Of a DNA stretch of 64,000 nt, positions 26,905 through 36,425 are shown piece after piece. Source of the DNA: JAJZNI01 sp035624785 (lineage in GTDB: Bacteria > Chloroflexota > Dormibacteria > Aeolococcales > Aeolococcaceae); contig DASPQV010000051.1 of assembly GCA_035624785.1 (NCBI GenBank), positions 1 to 64,000 on the forward strand, written 5' to 3'. The notes beneath the pieces were generated by a model. It was not told the origin of the DNA, did not search any database, and was given only the letters and a program-made list of their open reading frames with translations. How positions within the stretch are numbered: the first letter of the stretch is position 1; each line of letters opens with the position of its first letter. Made by a program: the position numbers and the translations under genes.

Positions 26905-27600
26905 GTGGTCGCCGTGCTCCACGGCAGGGACCTGGCGGTGGCGGTGCTGGTGACCGCGGGCTGGTGGCTGCTGATCGGCCTGGTCCTGGCCGGGGGCGCC
27001 ACCCTGCTCGTCGAACCGAGCGGAGCACGGGTCGACCGCTACGGCGTCCCCAACGGGCTCAGCGCGCTCCGGGCCTGGCTCTGCCTCCCCCTCCTGCTCT
27101 GCTGCGCGTGGTCGCTGCCCCACCGTCTCAGCCTCATCCTCTGGGTGTTCGTGGGCGGTTCGGTGGGGCTGCTCGACGCGGCCGACGGCTGGGTGGCCCG
27201 GCGCTGGGGCCCGGTCACCCAGCTGGGCAAGGCCATCGACCCGGCCATGGACGCCCTCTACTTCAGCATCGCCGCGGTTGGCAACATCCTGCTCGGCATC
27301 CTCACCGTCTGGCTGGCGGCGCTCATCCTCTTCCGCTACCTCGCCCCGCTGCTGCTGACCCCCGTCGTCTTCCTGCTCCGGCGCCGTCCGGAGCTGGTCA
27401 GGACCGATTGGGGGCGGCGCAACACCGTGCTCACCGGTGTCGTGCTCACCGTCTGCATGCTGGTCTACGTGGCCGGCGGCCCGGTCACGCTCACCAACCT
27501 GGTGGTCGGCCTGCCCCTCCTGGTGCCCACCATGCTCCTCCACTTCCGCTCCCTGGCCCTCCGGGTGGTGGCCGCCCCGGTGGTCGCCCGATCCGGCTGA
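26905..27600 (+). CDS. CDP-alcohol phosphatidyltransferase family membrane enzyme
   Basis: The signature D-G-x2-A-R-x8-G-x3-D-x3-D is complete (DGWVARRWGPVTQLGKAIDPAMD, reading from residue 93 of the 231-aa frame). These enzymes transfer the phosphatidyl or similar group from CDP-diacylglycerol to an alcohol in phospholipid synthesis; the acceptor cannot be told. About six helices are visible. The first canonical start is GTG 26905, but the same frame is open back to 26743 and encodes another hydrophobic helix (SLVAWLLAGAVGSEGFAVVV) with no ATG, GTG or TTG. The true start may therefore be non-canonical (ACG 26773 or ATC 26791). Confidence 0.82.
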   Translation: MVAVLHGRDLAVAVLVTAGWWLLIGLVLAGGATLLVEPSGARVDRYGVPNGLSALRAWLCLPLLLCCAWSLPHRLSLILWVFVGGSVGLLDAADGWVARRWGPVTQLGKAIDPAMDALYFSIAAVGNILLGILTVWLAALILFRYLAPLLLTPVVFLLRRRPELVRTDWGRRNTVLTGVVLTVCMLVYVAGGPVTLTNLVVGLPLLVPTMLLHFRSLALRVVAAPVVARSG

Positions 27601-27724
27601 ACGGCCCCTGGTGGAGCGTGGTGGGGCTGCGCACGAGCCCTGTCACGGGCTGCTGATGGCTCCCAGCCGCCGGTGCCGGTAGGCCGCACCGAGCATCCGG
27701 AGGAGGGCCATAATCGGGCTGGCA

Positions 27725-28753
27725 ATGCGTGCCGTGGTCAAGACCGTCCCGGAGCCCGGTGTGAGCATCCAGGAGGTCCCCGACCCGGTCACCGGCCCCG
27801 GGCAGGTGCGGCTGCGGGTGGTCGCGGTCTCGATCTGCGGCACCGACATCCACCTCTACGACTGGAATCCCTGGGCCAGCTCCAGGGTGCATCTCCCCAG
27901 GGTCATGGGGCACGAGATCTGCGGAGAGATCGAGGCGCTCGGCGAGGGCGTCGACGGCCGCCTCCGGGTCGGGGAGCGGGTCGCCTGCGAGTCCCACATC
28001 GTCTGCCACCGCTGCCCCCCCTGCCTGCGGGGCGACTTCCACGCCTGCGAGAACACCCTGATCCTGGGCGTCGACACCGACGGCGGCTTCGCTGACCGGG
28101 TCGTGGTGCCCGCGGGCAACGCCTGGCCGGTGGCCGACACGGTGGCTCCGGAGATTGCCGCCGCCATGGAGCCTTTCGGCAACGCGGTGCACGCCTGTTC
28201 CCACGGCGACATGCGGGGGGCCACGGTGGCGGTTTTCGGCTGCGGTCCCATCGGCTGCGCGGCGGTGGCGGTCGCCAAGGCGAAGGGGGCCGCCCGGGTC
28301 ATCGCCATCGACCGCATCCGGTACCGGCTCGAGCTCGCCGAGCGGATGGGGGCCGACGCCCTCGTCGAGGCGGGTGAGAGCAGCGCCGAGGAGGAGGTGC
28401 GGCGCGCCGCCCCAGCCGAGGTGGACTGCGCCCTGGAGATGAGCGGCGCGCCGATGTCCCTGCTGGCGGCGACCCGCGTGGTCCGCTCCGGGGGCTGGAT
28501 CTCCCTGCTCGGAATCGGCGACGAACCGGCGACCATCGACCTGGCTCGCGATGTCGTGATGCGCGGGCTGACCCTGTACGGCGTGGTCGGCCGCCGGCTC
28601 TACGCCACCTGGGAGGAGACCTCGCGATACCTCCACGAGGGTGCGGTCGACGCCTCGGCGCTGATCACCCACCACTTCCCCATGACCGAGATCCACGCCG
28701 CGATCCAGCTCATCAAGACTGGCCGGTGTGGCAAGGTGTCCCTGAAGCCATGA
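27725..28753 (+). CDS. tdh: Zinc-dependent L-threonine 3-dehydrogenase-like alcohol dehydrogenase
   Basis: The 342-aa medium-chain dehydrogenase has catalytic zinc ligands Cys38 (SICGTDIH) and His63-Glu64 (GHEICGE). A four-Cys structural zinc loop (CHRCPPCLRGDFHAC) and the NAD-binding VFGCGPIGCAAV are also present. The CGTDIHLYDWNPWA region is characteristic of threonine dehydrogenase, which oxidises threonine to 2-amino-3-ketobutyrate. Other polyol dehydrogenases share the fold. No KBL lyase gene is adjacent. CATAAT lies 10 nt before the ATG. A GC hairpin (28791-28805) follows the gene. Confidence 0.82.
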   Translation: MRAVVKTVPEPGVSIQEVPDPVTGPGQVRLRVVAVSICGTDIHLYDWNPWASSRVHLPRVMGHEICGEIEALGEGVDGRLRVGERVACESHIVCHRCPPCLRGDFHACENTLILGVDTDGGFADRVVVPAGNAWPVADTVAPEIAAAMEPFGNAVHACSHGDMRGATVAVFGCGPIGCAAVAVAKAKGAARVIAIDRIRYRLELAERMGADALVEAGESSAEEEVRRAAPAEVDCALEMSGAPMSLLAATRVVRSGGWISLLGIGDEPATIDLARDVVMRGLTLYGVVGRRLYATWEETSRYLHEGAVDASALITHHFPMTEIHAAIQLIKTGRCGKVSLKP

Positions 28754-28855
28754 CCGACAGCGTCGGAGATGGGAAGGGCACTCCTTTTGACCGCCGGTTC
28801 GGCGGGTGCCGGGCCAAGCTCGCGTAACCGTCGACGAGCCGGCACCTTCTGCTCA

Positions 28856-28882
28856 GTGAGATCCTCGCGAGGGAGGCGCTGA
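28856..28882 (+). other. Nine-codon leader ORF ending one base before the sigma-factor start
   Basis: GTG at 28856 opens a frame that ends at TGA 28880-28882. The next base is G and then the ATC used by the sigma factor. The GAGGGAGG ribosome site for the sigma gene lies inside this mini-ORF. A ribosome terminating here could reinitiate at the ATC, so the leader may control sigma-factor translation. This is inferred from layout alone. Confidence 0.3.
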
Positions 28883-28883
28883 G

Positions 28884-29468
28884 ATCAGCCGCGTCAGCGA
28901 CGCCGCTCTCGACGAGGAGCGCCGGCTCATCCTCTCCGCCCAGCGCGACCGAGGCGCCTACGCCGCAATCTACGAGCGCTACGTGGACCGGATCTTCGCC
29001 TACGCCTACACCCTCACCAAGGATCGGGAGCTCGCCGAGGACGTGACCGCCGCCACCTTCGCCAAGGGCCTGGAGGAGCTTCCGCGCTTCGAGTGGCGCG
29101 GAGTCCCTTACTCGGCCTGGCTTTACCGGGTCGCCTCCAATCTGGTGGCGCGGAACCGGAAGGCGCCCACCTGGGTCGAGCTGACCCCCGAGGTCGCCGG
29201 CGACAGTGAATCGCCGTCCGAGCTGATCGAGGAGCTGGAGCGCGCCGAGGCGGTCCGCGAGGCGGTCGGCGCCCTGCCCCCGGATCAGCGCCAGGCCGTC
29301 ATCCTGCGCTTCACCGCGGAGCTCCACAACCGCGAGATCGCCGAGATCATGGGCCGCTCCGAGGGGGCCGTGAAGCTGCTGGTCTTCCGAGGGCTGACCA
29401 CGCTGCGCAAGCGTCTCGGTGCCCCCCTGCCCGCGGAGCGCCGGACGGCGGCCGGGGAGGGAGCATGA
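28884..29468 (+). CDS. Sigma-70 family (ECF-type) RNA polymerase sigma factor with apparent AUC start
   Basis: The 194-aa protein has region 2 (about 15-85, RRLILSAQRDRGAYAAIYERY then DRIFAYAYTLTKDRELAEDVTAATF) and region 4 (about 130-180, LPPDQRQAVILRF, IAEIMGRSEGAVKLLVFRGL). The first ATG/GTG/TTG in frame is GTG 28983, which would delete region 2.1. The frame is open only back to 28860 and contains no canonical start before that GTG. GAGGGAGG at 28869-28876 is 7 nt before ATC 28884, an ideal ribosome spacing, so ATC is taken as the start. The stop overlaps the next gene, a membrane protein that may be its regulator. Confidence 0.82.
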   Translation: MSRVSDAALDEERRLILSAQRDRGAYAAIYERYVDRIFAYAYTLTKDRELAEDVTAATFAKGLEELPRFEWRGVPYSAWLYRVASNLVARNRKAPTWVELTPEVAGDSESPSELIEELERAEAVREAVGALPPDQRQAVILRFTAELHNREIAEIMGRSEGAVKLLVFRGLTTLRKRLGAPLPAERRTAAGEGA

Positions 29469-29818
29469 TCGACGACGCCGAGCGGCTGGACGCGGCCCTC
29501 AACCTCAGGCAGATCGGGGCCGGCCTGGATCGCGTCCCGCCAGCGCTGCGGGCCCTCGTGGATCTCGCCGCCGAGGTGGGCGATGCCTGCTCGCAGGGGG
29601 TACTGACACCAGCCGACCATGACCGGATCTACGCCGACGCGGTGAGCCGGTTCGAGGCGCGCCGCGCCGGGCGGGTATGGCTGCGGATCCGGGGCCGGCG
29701 GGCCGCCGTGATCGGCGGAGCAGCGGTGGTCACCGCGGTCGCCGCGGCGGTCGGCGTCGGGGTCCTGGCGGGGAGGTGGAGTCACCGGCTCGACCTGCTC
29801 AGGCCTTCGCCCGCCTGA
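29465..29818 (+). CDS. Single-pass membrane protein coupled to the sigma factor (possible anti-sigma)
   Basis: The 117-aa protein has a helical N-terminal 75 residues and one membrane helix (about 80-103, AAVIGGAAVVTAVAAAVGVGVLAG) followed by a short tail. The ATG overlaps the sigma stop (ATGA). A soluble domain before one membrane helix, translated with an ECF sigma factor, is the usual arrangement of an anti-sigma factor. However, no ZAS (HxxxCxxC) motif is present. The regulatory role is inferred from position. Confidence 0.55.
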   Translation: MIDDAERLDAALNLRQIGAGLDRVPPALRALVDLAAEVGDACSQGVLTPADHDRIYADAVSRFEARRAGRVWLRIRGRRAAVIGGAAVVTAVAAAVGVGVLAGRWSHRLDLLRPSPA

Positions 29819-29887
29819 AGCGCGTCGGCTGGCACCTCGGGCTGCGGACCCTCACCGCCCCCGGACCGGCCGCGTAGATTCCAGGGT

Positions 29888-30076
29888 GTGGCCGACCAGG
29901 ATGAGCTGGGCTCCGTCCCGGAGCGCGAGCTGGCCAGGATCGAGAGGCGCGACCGCCGGCGGCGGGTCCGCATGGTTGTGGACAACGCCGGCCTCAAGCG
30001 GGTGCTCAAGGCCCTGGCGGAGAGGCGTCGCCAGAAGCAGCCCGGCGGTCCGCCGGAGGGGCCTCCGCGACCCTGA
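29888..30076 (+). CDS. 62-aa highly charged hypothetical protein
   Basis: The small protein is very rich in Arg, Lys, Glu and Asp (ELARIERRDRRRRVRMVVDN) with a Pro-rich C-terminus and is probably helical. TAGATT lies 7 nt before the GTG start, a strong leaderless-type promoter, which supports it as a gene. No family is recognised. Confidence 0.5.
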   Translation: MADQDELGSVPERELARIERRDRRRRVRMVVDNAGLKRVLKALAERRRQKQPGGPPEGPPRP

Positions 30077-30160
30077 GGGCGCCGGCTGCCCCGTGGCCGC
30101 TGCCTGCAACAGGCTTGCGCGTTCTGCCGGAGCGCGTCGAGCCTGTCCCACAATGGCGCG

Positions 30161-31600
30161 GTGACTGACGCAGGCGGCCCGCCGGCCGCTGAGCCCGCCC
30201 AGGATGGGCCGTCGCCCGAGGGCGGGCAGGGCGCCGGTCAGCCGCACCCCCACCCCGACCAGCTCACGCCGTCTCCAGGCTGGCCGGGCGCCTCGAGGCC
30301 GGCCGCGTCGCCCGCCCCTGGGTGGTCCGCGGTGGGCTATCCTCCCACGCCCTCCGGCTGGGTGCCGGCCGGCCCGCCGCCGCCCGGTTACCGGCCGCCT
30401 CCCGGCCACCTCCCACTTCCCGGCTTCGCGCCGGCGCCGGGCTATCCGCCCCCGGCATACCCTTCACCGCCAGGCTTCGCGCCGGCGCCGGGCCATTCGC
30501 CGCCGGGGTACCCTTCGCCGCTCGGCTCCGCGCCGTCACCGGGCTACCTGCCCCCCCCGCACCCTCCGCCGCCTGGCTCCGGGCCAACGTCGGGCTACCC
30601 GCCGCCGCCCGGCGGCTGGCCCGCGCCAGGCCTCGCGACCCCAGGTCAGCCGGCGTACGCGCTGCCGTACCCGGCCTATGCGTTCCCGACCTGGGCCTGG
30701 ACCCCGCCGGCCGTCGGCTGGGGACGCTTCCGGGCCCAGTCCTTCGGCGAGCTGCTCGACTCCGCCTTCACCGTCTACCGGAGGCGGTTCCTCGCCATCG
30801 TCGCCATCATGGCGCTCTTCCAGCTGCCCTACCTGACCGTCGAGTTCTTCAGCGAACGATCGGTCCTGTCGTACCTCCCCTCGTTCGGCTCGACCACCGT
30901 GGAGACGCCGGCTCAACTGCAGAGCCAGCTGAACGGAATTCTCGGTGCGCTGCTCGTCGTGCTGGCGGTCACGGTCGCCTACTACCTCTTCCTGCTGCCG
31001 CTCGCCGAGGGCGCGGTCATCAAGGTGGTCAGTGACGACTACCTGGATCGCAAGTCCAGCGTCGGCTCGGCTCTCGGCCTGGCCTTTCACCGCATCGTGC
31101 CCCTGATCGGATTCGTGCTCCTGGGCCTGGCGATCGCTCTGGCACCCCTGGTCGTCGTCGTGGGTCTGAGCGTCCTGGCCGGCGGCGGCGCCGGAGCGGC
31201 GATCGCGGTCGTCCTCTTCCTGGCCTGGCTGGTCTATGTCGTCTTCGTCGGCATCCGCTTGAGCCTTGGGGTGCAGGCTCTCGTCCTCGAGAAGCTCGGC
31301 CCGATGGGGGCGCTGCGGCGCAGCTTCCAGCTCACCCAGGGCTCGTTCTGGCGGATCTTCCTCTTCTATCTGGTCATGCTGCTGGTCAGCGGGATCGTCG
31401 GCGAGCTGCTCCAGGCTCTGTTCAGCATCTTCATCCAGGGGCTCTCCCAGGACACCCAGCTGATGGTCTCGAGCCTGGCCGGCGGGGTGGTCGGCATCCT
31501 GACCTCGCCCTTCATCCTGATCCTCCTCACCCTCGTCTACTACGACGTCCGGATCCGTCGCGAGGCGTTCGACCTCGAGATGCTCGCCCAATCGCTCTAG
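30161..31600 (+). CDS. Pro-rich membrane protein with glycerophosphodiesterase-type membrane domain
   Basis: The 479-aa protein has an N-terminal disordered region of about 175 residues, built of imperfect repeats of the PGFAPAPGYPPP type. A six-helix domain (about 195-465) follows, like the membrane domain found in GPDPase-membrane proteins (SFGELLDSAFTVYRRRF, later GALRRSFQLTQGSFWRIF). No phosphodiesterase catalytic domain is present. CACAAT is 6 nt before the GTG start. It is the first gene of a group with DUF4129, DUF4350, MoxR and DUF58 proteins and probably acts in the envelope. Confidence 0.72.
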   Translation: MTDAGGPPAAEPAQDGPSPEGGQGAGQPHPHPDQLTPSPGWPGASRPAASPAPGWSAVGYPPTPSGWVPAGPPPPGYRPPPGHLPLPGFAPAPGYPPPAYPSPPGFAPAPGHSPPGYPSPLGSAPSPGYLPPPHPPPPGSGPTSGYPPPPGGWPAPGLATPGQPAYALPYPAYAFPTWAWTPPAVGWGRFRAQSFGELLDSAFTVYRRRFLAIVAIMALFQLPYLTVEFFSERSVLSYLPSFGSTTVETPAQLQSQLNGILGALLVVLAVTVAYYLFLLPLAEGAVIKVVSDDYLDRKSSVGSALGLAFHRIVPLIGFVLLGLAIALAPLVVVVGLSVLAGGGAGAAIAVVLFLAWLVYVVFVGIRLSLGVQALVLEKLGPMGALRRSFQLTQGSFWRIFLFYLVMLLVSGIVGELLQALFSIFIQGLSQDTQLMVSSLAGGVVGILTSPFILILLTLVYYDVRIRREAFDLEMLAQSL

Positions 31601-31603
31601 GAA

Positions 31604-32713
31604 GTGGTCAGCATCCCGCCGGTCGCGGCGACGCGATCCGCCAGGGCCCTGCTCATCCTGACGGCGGTCGTGGCGTCGCTGCTCGCCTCCACCGCGCTCC
31701 TCGCCTCCCCGGCGGCGGTCCAGGCGGCGGGCTGCGCCGCCGGTTACCTGGCCCAGCTGCGCGCCGTCGCCGCTGAGCTCACGCCGACCACGGCGGTCGC
31801 CGGGGCGGTGGCCCAGCTGCAGGTCCTGGAGGCCCAGTACTCCGCCTCCGCCGCCCTCGACCCGGTCATCTCCGACCTGGAGGGCGGCCAGGTCAGCGCC
31901 GCCAGGGCTCGCCTCGACACCCTGGCCGCCGCCCTCCAGCCCACTGCCGGATCGGGGTGCGGCTCACCGTACACCGGCCGGGCCCGCCAGAAGCTGCGGG
32001 ACGTGTACAGCTCGCCCGCGTTTGCCAACCTCGACGCCCCGCCCTCGACGAGCTGGGTGCAGCAGCTCCTCGGCGCGATCGGCAGCTTCCTGAACCGGGT
32101 CGTCGGCGCTCTGGGGCCGCTGGCGAGCGCCCTGATAGCGGTGCTGATCCTGGGCACGGTCGCGGCCGTGCTGGCGTGGCGGCTCCGCCACCTCTTCGCT
32201 CGGGGACGCGTGGCGGAGCCGGGCGGAGCCGCGCCGGCTCAACCGGCTGACCCGGAGGCTGAGTGGCGCCGGGCCCTCGCCGCGGCCAGCGTCGGGGACT
32301 TCCGGGAGGCGGTGCGCCGCGGCTTCCGGAGCGCCCTGCTCAGCCTCTCGGCGCGCGGCCGCCTCGCGGTGGAGCCGGCCTGGACCAGCCCCGAGTTGCT
32401 CGCCCACGCCCGGGGCGATCCCGAGCTGGCCTCCCGGCTGGCTCCCGCCGCCGCCGGTTTCGACGCCGCCTGGTACTCGGGCGCTGGGGTTGGCGGCGAG
32501 GATTGGGAGGCCGAACGCGGTCACTGCCAGGCGATCCGCGCCCTCGCCGCTCGTCCCGCGGCGGTCCCCGGTCAGGGCCGTGCCCCCACCCCCGGACATG
32601 GTCCCGCCGCTGCCCCCGGGCCAGGTCTCGCCGGTGCCTCCGGGCCGGCTCCCGCCGCGGCTGCGGGCCAGGATCTGCCGAGCCCCGGACCGTCCGCGGA
32701 GGGAGGAGCATGA
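31604..32713 (+). CDS. Exported membrane protein with DUF4129 C-terminal domain
   Basis: The 369-aa protein has a signal peptide (to about residue 42), an extracytoplasmic helical region, one membrane helix (about 168-192), and a cytosolic DUF4129 domain (about 220-310; EWRRALAAASVGDFREAVRRGFRSALLSL, FDAAWYSG). A Pro/Ala/Gly-rich tail follows. DUF4129 proteins are regular companions of MoxR and DUF58. The GTG start lies 3 nt after the preceding stop. It overlaps the DUF4350 gene by 4 bp. Confidence 0.78.
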   Translation: MVSIPPVAATRSARALLILTAVVASLLASTALLASPAAVQAAGCAAGYLAQLRAVAAELTPTTAVAGAVAQLQVLEAQYSASAALDPVISDLEGGQVSAARARLDTLAAALQPTAGSGCGSPYTGRARQKLRDVYSSPAFANLDAPPSTSWVQQLLGAIGSFLNRVVGALGPLASALIAVLILGTVAAVLAWRLRHLFARGRVAEPGGAAPAQPADPEAEWRRALAAASVGDFREAVRRGFRSALLSLSARGRLAVEPAWTSPELLAHARGDPELASRLAPAAAGFDAAWYSGAGVGGEDWEAERGHCQAIRALAARPAAVPGQGRAPTPGHGPAAAPGPGLAGASGPAPAAAAGQDLPSPGPSAEGGA

Positions 32714-33879
32714 GGCGTCCAGCCCTCGCGCCGGTGGCCATCCTGGTCGCGGTCCTGGCCGTGCTCGTGGTCGCCGTGATCCTGGCCGGGCCGGTCAGCA
32801 GCGGCGACCAGGACCCCTCGAGCACCGCCGACGGCCGGGCCGGGACGCTGGCCCTCTACGAATGGCTCCAGGACCTGGGTTACGGGGTCCACCGCATCGA
32901 GTCCGCTTATGACCTCGGGGGCAGCGACGTGGTGATCTCGGCTGCGCCGCTCGACGTCAATCCCTTCAGCCAGGGCGACGGGACGGCGCTTCGCCGCTTC
33001 CTCGAGAGCGGAGGCGACGCCATCATCGCGCTCTCCGACCCAACCACGGTCGGTGCCGTGCTCCAACCCCTGGGCATCGAGACCTCCGCCTCGGCGGCGA
33101 CCAGTGCCGGCCCCAGCCAGCCGTTCCCGGGAAGCGAGGGCATCGGCAGCGTGCCGCTCCAGCCGCCCGGGGGTGGCGATGTCTGGTCGTTCGCCGGGGA
33201 GCCCGACCTGGTTCCGCTGCTCGGCAGCGGCAAGGCTCCGGTGGCCGCCGAGGTTCGGGTGGGCAGCGGCCGCCTCTTCCTGCTCGGCAGCGAGTTCCCA
33301 CTCAGCAACGACGGGCTTCGCCGTGGGGATTCGGCCGCCTTCGTGCTCAGCCTGCTCGAGGCGGCGCGAGGGGAGAGCATCGGCTTCGACGAGGTGCATC
33401 ACCTTCCGCCGATCGGCGGTGAGGACTACGGCCTGAGCGCGGTGGTCCAGGGCCCCCTCCTCGCCGCGGTGCTGCTCGCCGTCGCCGTCGTGCTCCTCCT
33501 CCTGCTCACCGGCGGTCGGCGACTCGGCCGGCCGTTGCCTCGGCGCGACCCGGTGCAGGTGCCATCGGCGATGGAGCACGTCTCCGCCGTCGGCGACCTG
33601 CTCTCCCGCAGCCGCGAGCGGGGCGGCGTTGCCAGCCGGTATGCCGAGGAGCTGAAGCAGCGGATCGGCCGGTCGGCCGGCGTCGACCCGCATCTTCCCG
33701 ATCCGGCCTTCGTCGCTTCTCTCCAGGGCTACGGCGAGGAGCGGGCGCTCCAGGTCTCCCAGCTGCTCGGGGATGCCCGCCGGCTCGCCGCCAGGCGGCC
33801 CGATGAGCGGGGCCTCGTCGACCTCGCCCGGCGCGTCGACTCGCTGGAAACGAGCTGGGGGGCGACCGCCATCCGCTGA
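32710..33879 (+). CDS. DUF4350 domain membrane protein
   Basis: The 389-aa protein has an N-terminal helix (about 10-30), an extracytoplasmic Rossmann-like domain (about 40-240; GTLALYEWLQDLGY, LRRFLESGGDAIIAL) and a second helix (about 255-275). A cytosolic C-terminal helical part follows. This is the standard DUF4350 layout. It is coupled to the DUF4129 gene by ATGA, with moxR 260 bp downstream. The group is thought to assemble or regulate envelope complexes, but the exact function is unknown. Confidence 0.8.
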   Translation: MRRPALAPVAILVAVLAVLVVAVILAGPVSSGDQDPSSTADGRAGTLALYEWLQDLGYGVHRIESAYDLGGSDVVISAAPLDVNPFSQGDGTALRRFLESGGDAIIALSDPTTVGAVLQPLGIETSASAATSAGPSQPFPGSEGIGSVPLQPPGGGDVWSFAGEPDLVPLLGSGKAPVAAEVRVGSGRLFLLGSEFPLSNDGLRRGDSAAFVLSLLEAARGESIGFDEVHHLPPIGGEDYGLSAVVQGPLLAAVLLAVAVVLLLLLTGGRRLGRPLPRRDPVQVPSAMEHVSAVGDLLSRSRERGGVASRYAEELKQRIGRSAGVDPHLPDPAFVASLQGYGEERALQVSQLLGDARRLAARRPDERGLVDLARRVDSLETSWGATAIR

Positions 33880-34033
33880 TCCACGATCGTCGGGGCGCCG
33901 CTGGACAGCACGGCCGCCCGCGAAAGCTTTCCGCGGCCGAGCCCTCGCCGGCGATTCATGCCGGCCAGGAGACCGTCTCCCCGGGCTCCCTCCCGGGGCT
34001 CCCGAGTTATGGACAACTCGTTCCACAACCGGT

Positions 34034-34129
34034 GGTGGGCACCCACCCCCTGGAGCCCGCGCTCTGGCGGGCTTCCGCCGCGGGAATGGGCCAATCTCAC
34101 CGTGGCTGGTGCCCACCGCCTGCCACAAT
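34034..34129 (+). promoter_or_regulatory. moxR promoter region with a 10-bp inverted repeat pair
   Basis: The intergenic stretch 33880-34138 has no gene. GGTGGGCACC (34034-34043) and its exact reverse complement GGTGCCCACC (34108-34117) flank 64 bp. The second copy sits just upstream of a CACAAT -10-like box (34124-34129) that is 9 nt before the moxR ATG. A DNA-looping regulator could use the two sites. Confidence 0.4.
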
Positions 34130-34138
34130 GTGGCCCCG

Positions 34139-35089
34139 ATGCCGACCGTCGCCGAGCTCCGCAACGCCGTCCAGGAGACCATCGGGCGGGCAGTGGTCGG
34201 CCAGGAGAGGGTGATCGACGGCCTCTTCCTGGCGGTGCTGGTGGGGGGCCACGTACTCCTCGAGGGCGTTCCCGGCACCGCCAAGACGCTGATGGCCCGG
34301 TGCCTGGCCGCGACCCTGGACGCCCGCTTCACTCGGGTCCAGTTCACCCCCGACATGCTCCCGTCCGACATCATCGGCACCAGCGTCTACCGTGCCGACC
34401 GCGGCAGCTTCGAGTTCCGGCCCGGCCCGATCTTCACCGACACCCTGCTCGCCGACGAGATCAACCGCGCTCCCGCCAAGACCCAGGCGGCGCTCCTCGA
34501 GGCCATGGAGGAGCGGCAGGTCACCAGCGATGGCCGGCGGATGCCGCTGGGGATGCGCTTCCTGGTCGTGGCCACTCAGAACCCCATCGAGTACGAGGGC
34601 ACCTACCCGCTCCCGGAGGCGGAGCTGGATCGGTTCTTCCTCAAGCTGGAGGTCGGGGCTCCGGGCGGTGACGCCGAGGCTGAGATGCTCCGTCGCTTCG
34701 ACCGGGGGTTCGACCCCCACGACCTGGTCCGCGCCGGCATCGGCACTGTCGTCGACGCGCCGGGGCTCGAGACAGCCCGGCGGGAGGTCGTCGCCGTCCA
34801 GGTCGCTGACGCCCTCGTCGGCTACATCGGCCAGATCGTCGCGGCCACCCGGATGAGCCCGGACCTCGCCCTGGGAGCCAGCCCCCGGGGGGCGATCGCC
34901 CTGCTCCTCGGGGGCAAGGCCATGGCCGCGCTGCGGGGCCGGAGCTACGTCGTACCCGAGGATGTCAAGGACATCTGCGTGCCCGCGTTGCGCCACCGTC
35001 TGATCCGGCGGCCCGAGGCGGAGATCCAGGGGATCAGCGAGGTGGCGGCGGTGGAGCGGGCAGTCAACCGGGTGCCCGTGCCCCGATGA
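34139..35089 (+). CDS. MoxR family AAA+ ATPase
   Basis: The 316-aa AAA+ protein has Walker A GVPGTAKT (43-50), Walker B LLADEINRAP (about 100-109) and sensor 1 ATQNP (about 145). The lid domain contains SPRGAIALL (about 245). MoxR ATPases act as chaperones that activate partner proteins carrying von Willebrand factor A domains. The adjacent DUF58 protein is the typical partner. The start is ATG 34139; a longer frame upstream has no coding character. A CACAAT box is 9 nt away. Confidence 0.92.
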   Translation: MPTVAELRNAVQETIGRAVVGQERVIDGLFLAVLVGGHVLLEGVPGTAKTLMARCLAATLDARFTRVQFTPDMLPSDIIGTSVYRADRGSFEFRPGPIFTDTLLADEINRAPAKTQAALLEAMEERQVTSDGRRMPLGMRFLVVATQNPIEYEGTYPLPEAELDRFFLKLEVGAPGGDAEAEMLRRFDRGFDPHDLVRAGIGTVVDAPGLETARREVVAVQVADALVGYIGQIVAATRMSPDLALGASPRGAIALLLGGKAMAALRGRSYVVPEDVKDICVPALRHRLIRRPEAEIQGISEVAAVERAVNRVPVPR

Positions 35090-35126
35090 GCTGGCGGCGC
35101 ATGGTGACCAGGGTGCCGCCGGTCCG

Positions 35127-36422
<1,296 letters not shown>

Positions 36423-36425
36423 CCG

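Noticed and set aside
28791..28805. Strong intrinsic terminator after tdh
   Set aside because: CCGCCG-GTT-CGGCGG forms a hairpin, but the T-run is before it rather than after it on the plus strand; noted only as a possible weak terminator.
33880..34138. Replication origin/DnaA boxes (TTATGGACAA, TTCCACAAC)
   Set aside because: Only one weak match to the DnaA box; no dnaA, dnaN or AT-rich unwinding region nearby.
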